The notes beneath the pieces were generated by a model that was given only the letters and a program-made list of their open reading frames with translations, was not told the origin of the DNA and ran no database searches. From NCBI GenBank assembly GCA_937911865.1, contig CALDSK010000098.1, positions 1 through 64,000 on the forward strand: a DNA stretch of 64,000 nt, in the 5' to 3' direction. This document shows positions 34,768-43,794 of this stretch, piece after piece. How positions within the stretch are numbered: position 1 is the first letter of the stretch; each line of letters opens with the position of its first letter. The position numbers and the translations under genes are program-made. The stretch is from an uncultured Synechococcus sp. GTDB lineage: Bacteria; Cyanobacteriota; Cyanobacteriia; Phormidesmidales; Phormidesmidaceae.

Positions 34768-37700
34768 ATGGTAAAGCCTAAGGATTCGAATCGTCGTTCA
34801 GCGAAGGATGCAACCGATGGTCTAGCGAATCATTCGCCTACCAATTATTTGGCCACTAATCATTTGGCCAATGGAGCCTCAGCAAAATTTTCTGAAAGCG
34901 AGTATGAGCGAGCGTCGGTAGGCAGTTTTAGCCTGAGTACGGTGGCGATTCGGCGCTATGTTGCCACGCTGGTGCTGACGGTGGCTGTAATTGTGTTGGG
35001 TTTGTTTTTTGTGCAGCAAATTCCGGTCGATCTGTTGCCTTCTATTACCTATCCGCGGATTGGGGTGAGGGCTGATGCGCCAGGGGTTTCCCCGGAGGTT
35101 GCGGTAGATGAAATTACGCGGCCGCTAGAAGAGGCGCTGGCGGCAACAGAAGGGGTGGTGCAGGTGGTGTCTCAAACGCGTGAGGGTCGGATTAGTTTGG
35201 ACCTTTACTTTCAGCCGGGGGGCGATATTGATCAGGCGCTAAACGATGCGACGGCTACGCTAAACCGATCGAGAGATAGTTTGCCTGATACGGTTGGGCA
35301 GCCGCGGTTGTTTAAGTTTGATCCGTCTCAGCTGCCGGTTTATGAGACAGCGCTGACGTCTGCTGCTTTGCGTGGGGTAGACCTGAGAGTATTTGCTGAA
35401 CAGGAGCTGGCGCGTGAGCTGACGATTGTGCCGGGTGTGGCCAGCGTGGACATTTCGGGCGGGGTTCAAGAAGAGATTCAGATCAATTTGGACCCGGCGA
35501 GGTTACAGGCGTTGGGGCTGGGTGTGACGGATGTTTTAGATGCGCTGGCGGCGCGGAATTTGGATACGTCTGGGGGGCGGATGCTGGGGCCGGAGAGTGA
35601 ACCGCTGACCCGCGTGGCGGGGCGCTTTGAGGATGCGGATGAGATTCGTAATTTGATTTTTGAGGTGGGGGATGCAGATGCCTTGCAGCAGGTGTATTTG
35701 CGAGACTTTGCTGAGGTGATTGATGGTACGGAAGAACAGCGCATTTTTGTGGATTTGAACGGTGAGCCTGCGGTGAAGGTGAGCGTTCAAAAGCAGCCAG
35801 CGGCGAATACGGTTGTGGTGGTTGAGGGGGTGAAGCAGAAGCTGGCAGAACTGAGAGAATCGGGCCTGCTGCCAGCCGATTTGGTGCTAAATACCACGCT
35901 GGATGAGTCTGTTTTTATTCAAAATTCTATTCGTAATGTGGCGGTTTCTGGGCTGACGGGTGCGGGGTTAGCGGGATTGGCCGTTCTGTTGTTTTTAGGT
36001 TCGCTGAGGCAGACGTTCATTATTGTGCTGGCGATTCCGCTGGCGACGCTAGTGGCGATTTTGCTGATGGGCCTGTTTGGGCTGTCGCTCAATGTGTTTA
36101 GCCTGGGCGGGCTGGCGCTGGGCGTGGGAATTGTGGTGGATAACGCCATTGTGATGCTAGAGAGTATTGTGACGGGCGTCCGGGATAAAGAGATTCAGGC
36201 TGGCGGCGCTCGGGCTGGCGATAGTCAAACAGAAGAAGCTCAGCTGTCTGAGAATGCTGTTATTGATCAAGCTGAGGTGAGTAGTAAAGCGTTAGAGTCT
36301 GCGCTGTTTGCTTCTACGACGACAAACTTGGTGGCGGTGCTGCCTTTTTTGCTGATTGGGGGCTTTATTTCGCTGCTGTTTAATGAGCTGGTGCTGACGG
36401 TGAGCTTTGCGGTAGGGGCTTCGCTGGTTGTAGCGCTGACGGTGGTGCCGGCGCTGACCTCTCGGCTGCTGGCGGTGCGGTGGTCGAGTGGGGTGGAGAA
36501 TTTATGGCTGATTCGGCAGTTTGACCGGCGGTTGCAGGGGTTGAGCCGGCAGTATGCAGGGCTGTTGGTTTGGGTGCTGAAACGGCGGGTTTTGGTAGTG
36601 GCGATCGCATTTCTTGTGTTTGGCGGCAGCAGCTATTTGATGGTGGGCCAAATTCCGCAAGAGATTTTACCGAGTATTTCTACCGGGCAAGCGACTGTGC
36701 GGGTGCAGTTTCCACCGGGGACGACGCTGGCGGAGAATCGGCAGGTGATGGGCGCGGTGGATGCGCTGTTGATTGAGCAGCCGGAGGTGGCGTATGTGTT
36801 TAGTACGTCGGGTGGGTTTTTGTTTGGTAGTAGTACGAGTGAAAATGCGCTGCGAGGGTCTAGTACGCTGACGCTGGTGCCGGGAACGGATGTGGAGGCG
36901 TTTAGCGATCGCATGACGGGCGCGTTCAATCAGTTTAATTTGGTTGATACGCGGCTGCGGGTGTCGCCGGGGCGGGTGCGCGGTTTGATTTTGAACAATT
37001 CTCCGGTGCGTAGCGATGTGGATATTATTTTGCAGGGGAGCAGCGCGTCGGTATTAGAGGAAGCGGGGGCGCAGGTGATAGAGGCTTTGGATGAGGCGGC
37101 AACGCTGGCGGCCTATTCTCCTGACGCGGATCCGCCGCAGCCAGAAATTCAGATTCGCCCTGACTGGGAGCGGGCCGCTGACCTGGGGCTTTCGGCTGAG
37201 GCGGTGGGGCGTACGGTGCAGACGGTGCTGTCGGGGGCGGTGCAGAAGCAGCTGCAGCGGGGCGAACGGCAGGTGTATGTGCGGGTGCAAACGCTGGATA
37301 CGCTGGTGCAAAATTTGGCCCAGCTGGCGCAGCTGCCGCTGCTGAGCGGTGGCAGCCAGCCAGTGCGGCTAGGGGATGTGGCGCAGATTGCGGATGGGCA
37401 AGCGCCTGGGGAGATTCAGCGGATTAGTCAGCGTCAGGTATTTATTATTGAGGGTCGGTTGAATGAGGGGGCCAGTTTGGGGGCGGCCCTAGAAGAGGTG
37501 GAGCAGATAATGGCGGGGGTGGCTTTGCCGGCGGGGGTGAGTCGGCTGCCGAGCTTTAGTGCCCAGAGTAATGCGGCGATTGGTGACAGTCTGGGTGTTT
37601 TGGGTGGGCTGGCGGCTTTTTTGGTGTTTACGGTGATGGCGGTGCAGTACAATTCGCTGATTGATCCGCTGGTGATTATGCTGACGATGCCGCTAGCTTT

Positions 37701-38097
37701 GGCGGGTGGCATTTTGGGATTGTTTGTGACGCAGACGGCGATTGGGGCGACGGTGATTGTGGGGGCGGTGCTGCTGGTGGGGATTGTGGTGAACAATGCG
37801 ATTATTTTGGTGGAGCTGGCGAATCAGATTTATGAGGAGACGGGTTGCGATCGGGTGGCGGCTATTTTGAAGGCGGCGCCGCAGCGGCTGCGGCCGATTT
37901 TGATGACGACGATTACAACGGTGCTGGGGATGTTTCCGCTGGCGCTGGGGATTGGGGAAGGCTCGGAGTTTTTGCAGCCGCTGGGGGTTGTTGTTTTTTC
38001 GGGGCTATCGCTGGCTACGGTGTTGACGCTGTTTGTGATTCCTTGTTTTTATACGCTGTTTCATACGCGCTTTTCGCTATCTTCTGCGCCGCGCTGA
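34768..38097 (+). CDS. RND-family efflux permease (AcrB/HAE1-like)
   Basis: 1109 residues, a little long because of an extra 60-residue N-terminal extension that contains 15-bp-encoded repeats (ANHS, TNYLA, TNHLA). RND signatures: FVQQIPVDLLPSITYPRIGV in the first periplasmic edge, TM4 GGLALGVGIVVDNAIVMLES with the proton-relay Asp pair region, FLLIGGFISLLFNELVLTVS, and a duplicated second half with IVGAVLLVGIVVNNAIILVELANQIYEE and RLRPILMTTITTVLGMFPLALGIG. Twelve membrane helices and two large periplasmic loops are expected. It uses the proton gradient to export drugs or metabolites with the adaptor just upstream. Confidence 0.95.
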   Translation: MVKPKDSNRRSAKDATDGLANHSPTNYLATNHLANGASAKFSESEYERASVGSFSLSTVAIRRYVATLVLTVAVIVLGLFFVQQIPVDLLPSITYPRIGVRADAPGVSPEVAVDEITRPLEEALAATEGVVQVVSQTREGRISLDLYFQPGGDIDQALNDATATLNRSRDSLPDTVGQPRLFKFDPSQLPVYETALTSAALRGVDLRVFAEQELARELTIVPGVASVDISGGVQEEIQINLDPARLQALGLGVTDVLDALAARNLDTSGGRMLGPESEPLTRVAGRFEDADEIRNLIFEVGDADALQQVYLRDFAEVIDGTEEQRIFVDLNGEPAVKVSVQKQPAANTVVVVEGVKQKLAELRESGLLPADLVLNTTLDESVFIQNSIRNVAVSGLTGAGLAGLAVLLFLGSLRQTFIIVLAIPLATLVAILLMGLFGLSLNVFSLGGLALGVGIVVDNAIVMLESIVTGVRDKEIQAGGARAGDSQTEEAQLSENAVIDQAEVSSKALESALFASTTTNLVAVLPFLLIGGFISLLFNELVLTVSFAVGASLVVALTVVPALTSRLLAVRWSSGVENLWLIRQFDRRLQGLSRQYAGLLVWVLKRRVLVVAIAFLVFGGSSYLMVGQIPQEILPSISTGQATVRVQFPPGTTLAENRQVMGAVDALLIEQPEVAYVFSTSGGFLFGSSTSENALRGSSTLTLVPGTDVEAFSDRMTGAFNQFNLVDTRLRVSPGRVRGLILNNSPVRSDVDIILQGSSASVLEEAGAQVIEALDEAATLAAYSPDADPPQPEIQIRPDWERAADLGLSAEAVGRTVQTVLSGAVQKQLQRGERQVYVRVQTLDTLVQNLAQLAQLPLLSGGSQPVRLGDVAQIADGQAPGEIQRISQRQVFIIEGRLNEGASLGAALEEVEQIMAGVALPAGVSRLPSFSAQSNAAIGDSLGVLGGLAAFLVFTVMAVQYNSLIDPLVIMLTMPLALAGGILGLFVTQTAIGATVIVGAVLLVGIVVNNAIILVELANQIYEETGCDRVAAILKAAPQRLRPILMTTITTVLGMFPLALGIGEGSEFLQPLGVVVFSGLSLATVLTLFVIPCFYTLFHTRFSLSSAPR
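34821..34865. repeat. 15-bp tandem array in pump gene 5' region, 3 units
   Basis: TCTAGCGAATCATTC, GCCTACCAATTATTT, GGCCACTAATCATTT, followed by a partial GGCCAATGG. It encodes a degenerate five-residue repeat in the N-terminal extension of the RND pump. Confidence 0.7.
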
Positions 38098-38308
38098 TTC
38101 TGACTTTTGCTCAAGCAATCGAGAACGCTCTCGCCCTAAGTCAGAATCTTTGGCTATGGCATAGTCGGCTACCAAAACCAAGCGTAAAATCAGACGAGAA
38201 AAAAGGTAAGACCTTAAAAAGGGACTTGTGGTTATAGCCATATCTCCCTTTTGGGGTGTGAACAGTGGTTTTAGGAATTGTTGATTAATAGGTTGCTGTT
38301 TACTGCTT

Positions 38309-39661
38309 TTAAGGTCTGAGATTTCCGTCTTTTGTAAGGGCAGCGTAGTAGCGTTCAAGACGGTGCATGAGTTGTTGAATGGAGATCCATACGGTCAGCT
38401 CTACGATGGCTTTAGGAGAAAGTAGCGGTGAAATGTCAGTGAGAATAGCGCCTGCTATCTTAGAAGGACTATGCGCCATTGCCCGCGTGAGTATTAAGGC
38501 CGCTGCTAGTTGCTGTGAACCGCCGGTTACTTCCATTAAGTGGGCGAGCTGTTGCTGGCATTGGTTTTCTTGGGTGGGCACTGGCCAGGTCGCAAGCTGT
38601 ATAGCTGTTTGAAGCGTTTTTTCTGATAGATCGGGGTTGAATAGTTTGGTCAGTGCGATCGCTTCTTCCTGTAAGTGCTTATTATCCACTACGCTTGCAA
38701 AAACGAGTCCGCACAGGGCCTTCACCTCTATGCCGATGACTGTGTTCTTCCTATCGCAATTATCTCGCAGGATAGTCGTCAGCGCCCGAATTACCCGGCT
38801 TGGGCCAATCTGCTTAACTAACGGAAAATGGTAGCCAATGGTCCCTTGCAGATAGGTTTGCGATCGCACTCTGTCACCAGGTATCCCTTTTGTCCACTGT
38901 CTTTCTAGTAGCAATGCACTAGGTGCCTGGCGCAGTACACGAAGATAAGTTCTGAAGCTATCTTGCTCTATAGATTGAGGAGACACAGATTGCGGAGACA
39001 CGCTGGAAAGCTGCTCGGCGGTGGCGTGTTTTCCTGGAGACCAGCCTAAGGGTGTTAGCAGACGTGACACATCGCTGATGGCACTGGCTTCTAGCTCCGT
39101 ACCCAGCGCATCCATAAACTTGTTCAAAAACCCCATCATGGCGACGGCTAGTGCCAGCTGCTCCATTTGTGCTGTAGAAAAATGCTGTTTTAGCGTTGCA
39201 ATTACATGAATCGGTACGTTAGCTGGAATGCTGGAGAGTCCTTTAGCTAGGTCAATGACCGCTTTTTCTTTTGAGCCTTTTTCTTTTAAACTTTTTTCTT
39301 TTGGACTGTGGCTGTTGTCGTCTGTATTAAGGGCCGTAGGCGATAGGCCACGGCGTAGGGCAAACGAGCAGCAGTGAGCGGTGCAGTAGGCGCATTGGGC
39401 GGTATCACTGGCAACGTACATTGCAAGCCCTAGTAGCGCTTTGTCTGGCTTACCGCCAAAGAGAGAAAGCGGCAAATTCAAGAAGTTCGGCACTATTAGG
39501 TTGTAGGTGCGAAATCCCACGGGCCATATTTCTAAAATAGGATCGCAATTGGGAATAACACCAATCAATTCCTTCACCAGGTTGAGCATAGGTGAATAGT
39601 TTTGATGCAGCTCAAAAAAATCGACAGATGCAGGAGAAAGCTGTTGCGCTAAAGTGTTCAT
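38309..39661 (-). CDS. AhpD/carboxymuconolactone-decarboxylase-like protein, two-domain
   Basis: 450 residues. The first half has the AhpD-like redox motif YVASDTAQCAYCTAHCCSFALRRG (CxxC with adjacent His, near residues 90-110). The second half (about 250-400) repeats the helical architecture (GTIGYHFPLVKQIGPSRVIR, IEVKALCGLVFASVV) but lacks the CxxC pair, so only one half looks catalytic. The low-complexity segment KEKSLKEKGSKEKA (near 125) comes from a 15-bp array at 39262-39306, and SVSPQSVSPQS (near 220) from another at 38973-39002. An antioxidant or peroxidase-like role is inferred from the family only. Confidence 0.75.
   Translation of the reverse strand: MNTLAQQLSPASVDFFELHQNYSPMLNLVKELIGVIPNCDPILEIWPVGFRTYNLIVPNFLNLPLSLFGGKPDKALLGLAMYVASDTAQCAYCTAHCCSFALRRGLSPTALNTDDNSHSPKEKSLKEKGSKEKAVIDLAKGLSSIPANVPIHVIATLKQHFSTAQMEQLALAVAMMGFLNKFMDALGTELEASAISDVSRLLTPLGWSPGKHATAEQLSSVSPQSVSPQSIEQDSFRTYLRVLRQAPSALLLERQWTKGIPGDRVRSQTYLQGTIGYHFPLVKQIGPSRVIRALTTILRDNCDRKNTVIGIEVKALCGLVFASVVDNKHLQEEAIALTKLFNPDLSEKTLQTAIQLATWPVPTQENQCQQQLAHLMEVTGGSQQLAAALILTRAMAHSPSKIAGAILTDISPLLSPKAIVELTVWISIQQLMHRLERYYAALTKDGNLRP
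38973..39002. repeat. 15-bp tandem duplication inside a gene
   Basis: GATTGAGGAGACACA and GATTGCGGAGACACG, encoding the repeated SVSPQ in the AhpD-like protein. Confidence 0.8.
39262..39306. repeat. 15-bp tandem array inside a gene, 3 units
   Basis: CTTTTTCTTTTGAGC, CTTTTTCTTTTAAAC, TTTTTTCTTTTGGAC, encoding Lys-Glu-Lys repeats in the AhpD-like protein. Confidence 0.8.
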
Positions 39662-39677
39662 TTTGCTTCCTATTGTC

Positions 39678-39798
39678 TTTTTGGTTGTCTCGTTTTTAGT
39701 TGTCTTGTGTTTGTTTAGCAGGTGACGCCGTAACTCAGGCTCAAAAGCATTAATAACTTCAATTACTGTTCTTTCACGTCTTACTGTCCTTTCACGTC
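39678..39798. repeat. Two tandem duplications upstream of the AhpD-like gene
   Basis: TTTTTGGTTGTCTCG/TTTTTAGTTGTCTTG (15 bp, 39678-39707) and TTACTGTTCTTTCACGTC/TTACTGTCCTTTCACGTC (18 bp, 39763-39798). Both lie in the leader region of the minus-strand AhpD-like gene (start 39661). Confidence 0.8.
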
Positions 39799-39851
39799 AT
39801 TGATGCTTACCTTGTAATATATAGGACATATGCAGTTTTCATACGTTAATT

Positions 39852-40154
39852 GTGAAAGACTATAGCCTCCGAAAGTTTCAGTCGGTACTATCGAGCGGAC
39901 AGACGATTGTCCACGATGTGTATAGCAAAGGAACCGGGCCCGTCGTAATGATTATTCAAGAGTTGCCGGGTATTGGCCCAGAGACTTTGAGACTAGCCGA
40001 TAAATTTGAAGCCAAAGGTTTTACGGTTGTGTTGCCACACCTGTTTGGGCCCTTAGTAAAAACTGATTTAGCTGGCAATATGATTCGGGTCTTATGTATG
40101 CGCAAAGAACCGCAAACAAGACTATTGCACTTCCTGATGTTTTTAGCAGGATGA
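39852..40154 (+). pseudogene. Truncated dienelactone hydrolase
   Basis: 100 residues from a GTG at 39852. MIIQELPGIGPETLRLADKFEAKGFTVVLPHLFGP matches the N-terminal alpha/beta-hydrolase part of dienelactone hydrolases, which normally run about 230-260 residues. The nucleophile Cys/Ser elbow, Asp and His of the catalytic triad lie in the missing part. Homology seems to fade after NMIRVLCMRKEP, and a 13-bp perfect inverted repeat sits at the broken end (40131-40176). It is not expected to be an active enzyme. Confidence 0.7.
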
Positions 40155-40176
40155 ACCGAGCTGAAAACATCAGGAA
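40131..40176. repeat. 13-bp perfect inverted repeat
   Basis: TTCCTGATGTTTT at 40131-40143 and AAAACATCAGGAA at 40164-40176, separated by 20 bp. It overlaps the end of the truncated dienelactone hydrolase. It may be a hairpin, or the trace of the event that removed the rest of the gene. Confidence 0.7.
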
Positions 40177-40276
40177 AGGATGTCTGGAAAAACGTCATGG
40201 GTCAGTCGTGACCTTTGACTGATGAAGGGTGACACTGACAGAAATTACTGTAAAGGCATCCGTCATCACTAATCTA

Positions 40277-41710
40277 ATGAGTAATCAGTTATCCCCATTT
40301 TCTGAGCGGGAGTCTGCTTTACCCGCAGAAACAAGCTTTAAGCGCCCGGTGAAACGTCGTCTTGTTCAAGGGGCTGCCGGCGTTCTTTTTGTGAGCACAG
40401 TGATAGCCAGCAGCTACTTTGCGTATCGGCGGTTTGTTCTGCTGCCTCGGGCTGAGGAGCAGGCTCAGACACAAACGGCGACTGTGGAAACAACAACTCT
40501 GCCCATTACGGTGACGGCTAACGGTACCGTAGAACCCGAGCAGCTAACCAATGTGAGCCCTAAAACATCGGAGCGATTGGAGGCTGTGATGGTGAGTGAG
40601 GGCGATGCGGTAGAAGAAGGAGAGATTGTTGCCTATATGGATGATTCTGACTTGCAGGGTGAGTTGATTCAGGCAGAAGGAGAGCTGGCCGCAGCGGAAG
40701 CTAACCTGGCAATGCTGGTGGCCGGTAATCGGTCTCAGGAGATTTCTCAGGCGGAGGCTACGCTGGCGAGTGCGGAAGCTAGCCTGAGTCAGGCGGAGGA
40801 GGTGCTGCAGCGCTATGAGCAGCTGTATGCGCGAGGTGCTATTTCTGCTGAGGAGACGACAGGGTATAGAACGGCTCGCAATACGGCGCAAGCTGATGTG
40901 GACAATGCGCAGCAGGCGCTGGAGCTGAGCAAAGCGGGGAGCCGCGTGGAGGAAATTTCTCAGGCGGAGGCGCAGGTGCTACAGGCTCGCGGCGCTTTGA
41001 CAACAATTGAAACGCAGATTGAATCGATGGTGATTCGAGCGCCTTTTACTGGCGTGGTGACAGCTCGCTATGCTGACCCAGGAGATTTTGTTTCTCCTTC
41101 TACGGCTGCGAGTGAAACCACTTCCTCTTCGTCGTCTTCTATTCTCTCTTTGGCTTTTAACTATCAGGTTGTGGCCGATGTGGCAGAAGCCGATATTGCT
41201 CAAATTCAGCCTGGTCAATCAGCTACCATCCGTGCGGATGCTTTCCCTGACGAAACGTTTGAAGGGAGTGTGGCTCAGGTCGCTGAACAGGCTTCTGTGA
41301 CCTCTAATGTGACTAGCCTTGAGGTGAGGGTGAACCTGTCGGAGGCGGCTCAGGTTGTGCTGAAACCAGAGATGAATGTTGATGTGGAATTCCAGGCGGG
41401 TGAGCTAGCTGATGTGCTGGTGGTGCCTACTGTAGCGATTGTGAGAGAAGAGGAAGGAGAGGGCGTTTTGGTGATGGGCCCGGACGATGTTCCCCGGTTT
41501 CATCCGGTTGAGACAGGGCTAACGGTTGATGACAATACGGAGGTGGTCTCAGGACTCGAAGGCAATGAACAGATTGTGTTGAGTGCGGCTGAGGGGTTGC
41601 CAGAGAATCGGCGGAATATTGGCGAGGGTGGTCCGCCGGGGGGTGGCCCTCCTGGCGGTAGCGGTGGTCCTAGAGGTGGTGGTCCTGGAGGTGGTGGCGG
41701 TGGTCGTTAA
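40277..41710 (+). CDS. MacA/HlyD-type periplasmic adaptor of an ABC efflux system
   Basis: About 477 residues from the ATG at 40277; a GTG at 40229 is an alternative. One membrane anchor (VLFVSTVIASSYFAYRRFVLL, residues about 37-57) is followed by the adaptor fold: ITVTANGTVEPEQLTNVSPK, a coiled-coil hairpin rich in SQAEATLASAEASLSQAEEV, the lipoyl return IESMVIRAPFTGVVTARYADPGDFV, and a beta-barrel. The last 25 residues are almost pure Gly/Pro (GGGPPGGSGGPRGGG). It joins the downstream FtsX-like permease and ATPase to an outer-membrane channel. The following gene probably starts inside its 3' end. Confidence 0.92.
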   Translation: MSNQLSPFSERESALPAETSFKRPVKRRLVQGAAGVLFVSTVIASSYFAYRRFVLLPRAEEQAQTQTATVETTTLPITVTANGTVEPEQLTNVSPKTSERLEAVMVSEGDAVEEGEIVAYMDDSDLQGELIQAEGELAAAEANLAMLVAGNRSQEISQAEATLASAEASLSQAEEVLQRYEQLYARGAISAEETTGYRTARNTAQADVDNAQQALELSKAGSRVEEISQAEAQVLQARGALTTIETQIESMVIRAPFTGVVTARYADPGDFVSPSTAASETTSSSSSSILSLAFNYQVVADVAEADIAQIQPGQSATIRADAFPDETFEGSVAQVAEQASVTSNVTSLEVRVNLSEAAQVVLKPEMNVDVEFQAGELADVLVVPTVAIVREEEGEGVLVMGPDDVPRFHPVETGLTVDDNTEVVSGLEGNEQIVLSAAEGLPENRRNIGEGGPPGGGPPGGSGGPRGGGPGGGGGGR

Positions 41711-42998
41711 GATACCTGCGTTTGAGAAGCGGGTACCAATTCAAAAGCAGCCGCCTACTCTGCCGATTGTTGAAATTTTGCTGATGGCGATCGCAGCTCT
41801 GTGGAGTAACAAACTGCGTACGGTTTTGACCATGCTGGGTGTGATTATTGGTATTACTGCGGTGATTGCGGTGACCTCGGTAGGGCAAGGGGTACAGGCT
41901 GAAACAGAAGCTAACTTGCAGGGGTTAGGGGCCGATATTTTGCGAGTGAGAGCAGGGGCGGCTAGTAGTGGCAACGTTAGTCAGGGGCGCGGGAGTGCAA
42001 CAACGCTTACCTGGAGCGATGCTCAAGCGATTGCCTCGCAGGTTTCGGTGGCCAGGACGGTTACGGCCTATCTAGAACAGTCTTCTCAAGTGGTGTATGA
42101 GCAAAACAATACGGCGGTGACGATTTTGGGCACAGATACTCACTATGCGGATGTGAACAACATTACGCTGCAATCGGGGCGCTATTTTACAGAAGATGAA
42201 TTGACAGACGCGCGGCCTGTGGCAGTCTTAGGCCCTACGGTAAGAGATGATTTGTTCGGTGAGGATAATAGCCCGATTGGGCATAGCATTCGCATTCAGG
42301 GACAGCGCTACACGGTGCTGGGCGTTGCGAATGAAAAGGGGGCGCAGGGACGAGAAAATCCGGATGAACAGGTGTATGTGCCGCTGACGAATATGTCGGC
42401 ACGGCTGGTGGGTAACAACGCGCTAAGTGGGATTGCGGTGCAGGGAATTTCTGTGGAGGTGACTGAGCAGGCACTGTTAGAGGCCGCGGACTTTCAGATG
42501 ACAAATTTGCTGCGGGTTCGTCACGATATCTATCCTGAACGGGGAGATGAGGATGATTTTGAGATTGTGAGTGCGGCTGATTTAGTGGAGACTCTGACAA
42601 GTACAGTTGGGCTGTTTAGTGTGATGGTAGCGGCGATCGCAGCTATTTCTTTGGTCGTCGGTGGTATTGGTATTGCGAATATTATGCTGGTGTCGGTGGT
42701 GGAGCGCACCCGAGAAATTGGTATTCGCAAGGCCGTTGGGGCGACCAATTCTGCTATTTTGAGCCAGTTTATGGCGGAGGCGATCGCCATATCAGCAGCG
42801 GGCGGTGTGCTAGGCGTTGCTATGGGAATTGCGATCGCGCGAATCGCTGCAACGCTGTTCGATTTTCCTTTTGTGATCTCTCTTTGGTCGATTGCTTTGG
42901 GGGTGGGGCTCTCTTTTGCGATTGGACTGGTGGCTGGGGTGATTCCGGCGCGTAGTGCGGCCAGGCTAGATCCGATTAATGCCTTAAGAAGTGGCTAG
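41700..42998 (+). CDS. MacB/FtsX-type ABC transporter permease
   Basis: About 432 residues if started at GTG 41700, which overlaps the previous stop by 11 bp and has GGAGGTGG about nine bases upstream. A TM1 segment (LRTVLTMLGVIIGITAVIAV) is followed by a large periplasmic MacB-core domain (about 75-290) and three C-terminal helices in the FtsX layout (LVVGGIGIANIMLVSVVERTREIGIRKAVGATN, ISAAGGVLGVAMGIAIARI, GLSFAIGLVAGVIPARSAARLDPINALR). It forms a mechanotransmission exporter with the adjacent adaptor and ATPase. Its TAG stop lies in the first unit of a 14-bp tandem array. Confidence 0.92.
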   Translation: MVVKIPAFEKRVPIQKQPPTLPIVEILLMAIAALWSNKLRTVLTMLGVIIGITAVIAVTSVGQGVQAETEANLQGLGADILRVRAGAASSGNVSQGRGSATTLTWSDAQAIASQVSVARTVTAYLEQSSQVVYEQNNTAVTILGTDTHYADVNNITLQSGRYFTEDELTDARPVAVLGPTVRDDLFGEDNSPIGHSIRIQGQRYTVLGVANEKGAQGRENPDEQVYVPLTNMSARLVGNNALSGIAVQGISVEVTEQALLEAADFQMTNLLRVRHDIYPERGDEDDFEIVSAADLVETLTSTVGLFSVMVAAIAAISLVVGGIGIANIMLVSVVERTREIGIRKAVGATNSAILSQFMAEAIAISAAGGVLGVAMGIAIARIAATLFDFPFVISLWSIALGVGLSFAIGLVAGVIPARSAARLDPINALRSG

Positions 42999-43096
42999 AA
43001 GAAAGCGGCTAGAAAGAAGTGGTTAGAAAGAAGTAATGAGAAAAAAGTGGTTAGAAAAAAGTAATGAGAAAGAAGTGATTAGAGAGACGTGATTGG
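42986..43096. repeat. 14-bp tandem array, 8 units
   Basis: Eight consecutive units related to AAAGAAGTGGTTAG (variants AAAAAAGTGGTTAG, AAAGAAGTAATGAG, AAAAAAGTAATGAG, AAAGAAGTGATTAG); the first is 13 bp. The array begins on the stop codon of the permease and ends at the start region of the ATPase, so it forms the whole intercistronic spacer. Confidence 0.93.
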
Positions 43097-43107
43097 GACC
43101 GCTGATT

Positions 43108-43794
43108 ATGACAACCATGATTTGGATGGAAAACATTCGCAAGATCTATCGACTGGGGGAAGTTGATGTGCCGGTACTCAAGGGCATTGATCTGACGATT
43201 GAAGAAGGCGACTATGTTGCCATTATGGGCGCTTCTGGTTCAGGTAAATCGACCCTGATGAATATTATTGGCTGTTTGGATCGCCCTTCGGCAGGCCACT
43301 ACGTGCTAGAAGGGCAAAACCTGACCCAGCTAAATAATGATAGCTTTGCCTATATTCGCAATCAGCGAATTGGCTTTGTATTTCAACAGTTTAATCTGTT
43401 GTCTCGCTTGACGGCGCTAGGCAATGTCATGCTGCCAATGGTGTATGCGGGGGCCAGCCGCCGACAAAGAATCAATCGGGCTAAAGCCGCTTTGGTGCGG
43501 GTAGGGTTGGGCGATCGCATGGAGAATCGGCCTAATCAGCTTTCGGGCGGGCAGCAGCAAAGAGTTGCGATCGCCCGGGCATTGGTCAATCGCCCGGCGC
43601 TGGTGCTGGCCGATGAACCCACAGGTGCGCTAGACACTCAAACCTCTGGTGAAGTGATGGCGTTATTAACTGAACTGAACAGCCAGGGGATTACGGTAAT
43701 TATCGTGACCCATGAGCCTGATGTGGCCGCACAAACGCATCGAATTATTCATGTTCAAGATGGCTTGATTCAGCAAGAGATAGGAGATTTGTGA
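43108..43794 (+). CDS. MacB-type ABC transporter ATP-binding protein
   Basis: About 228 residues from ATG 43108 ([17 protein letters not shown]). Walker [22 protein letters not shown] near residue 38-58, Q-loop [15 protein letters not shown], signature [18 protein letters not shown] near 140, Walker [21 protein letters not shown]. It belongs to the LolD/MacB ATPase family and powers the preceding permease. The order adaptor, permease, ATPase suggests one operon. Its last 50 bp overlap the 3' end of the convergent polyol dehydrogenase gene. Confidence 0.95.
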   Translation: MTTMIWMENIRKIYRLGEVDVPVLKGIDLTIEEGDYVAIMGASGSGKSTLMNIIGCLDRPSAGHYVLEGQNLTQLNNDSFAYIRNQRIGFVFQQFNLLSRLTALGNVMLPMVYAGASRRQRINRAKAALVRVGLGDRMENRPNQLSGGQQQRVAIARALVNRPALVLADEPTGALDTQTSGEVMALLTELNSQGITVIIVTHEPDVAAQTHRIIHVQDGLIQQEIGDL

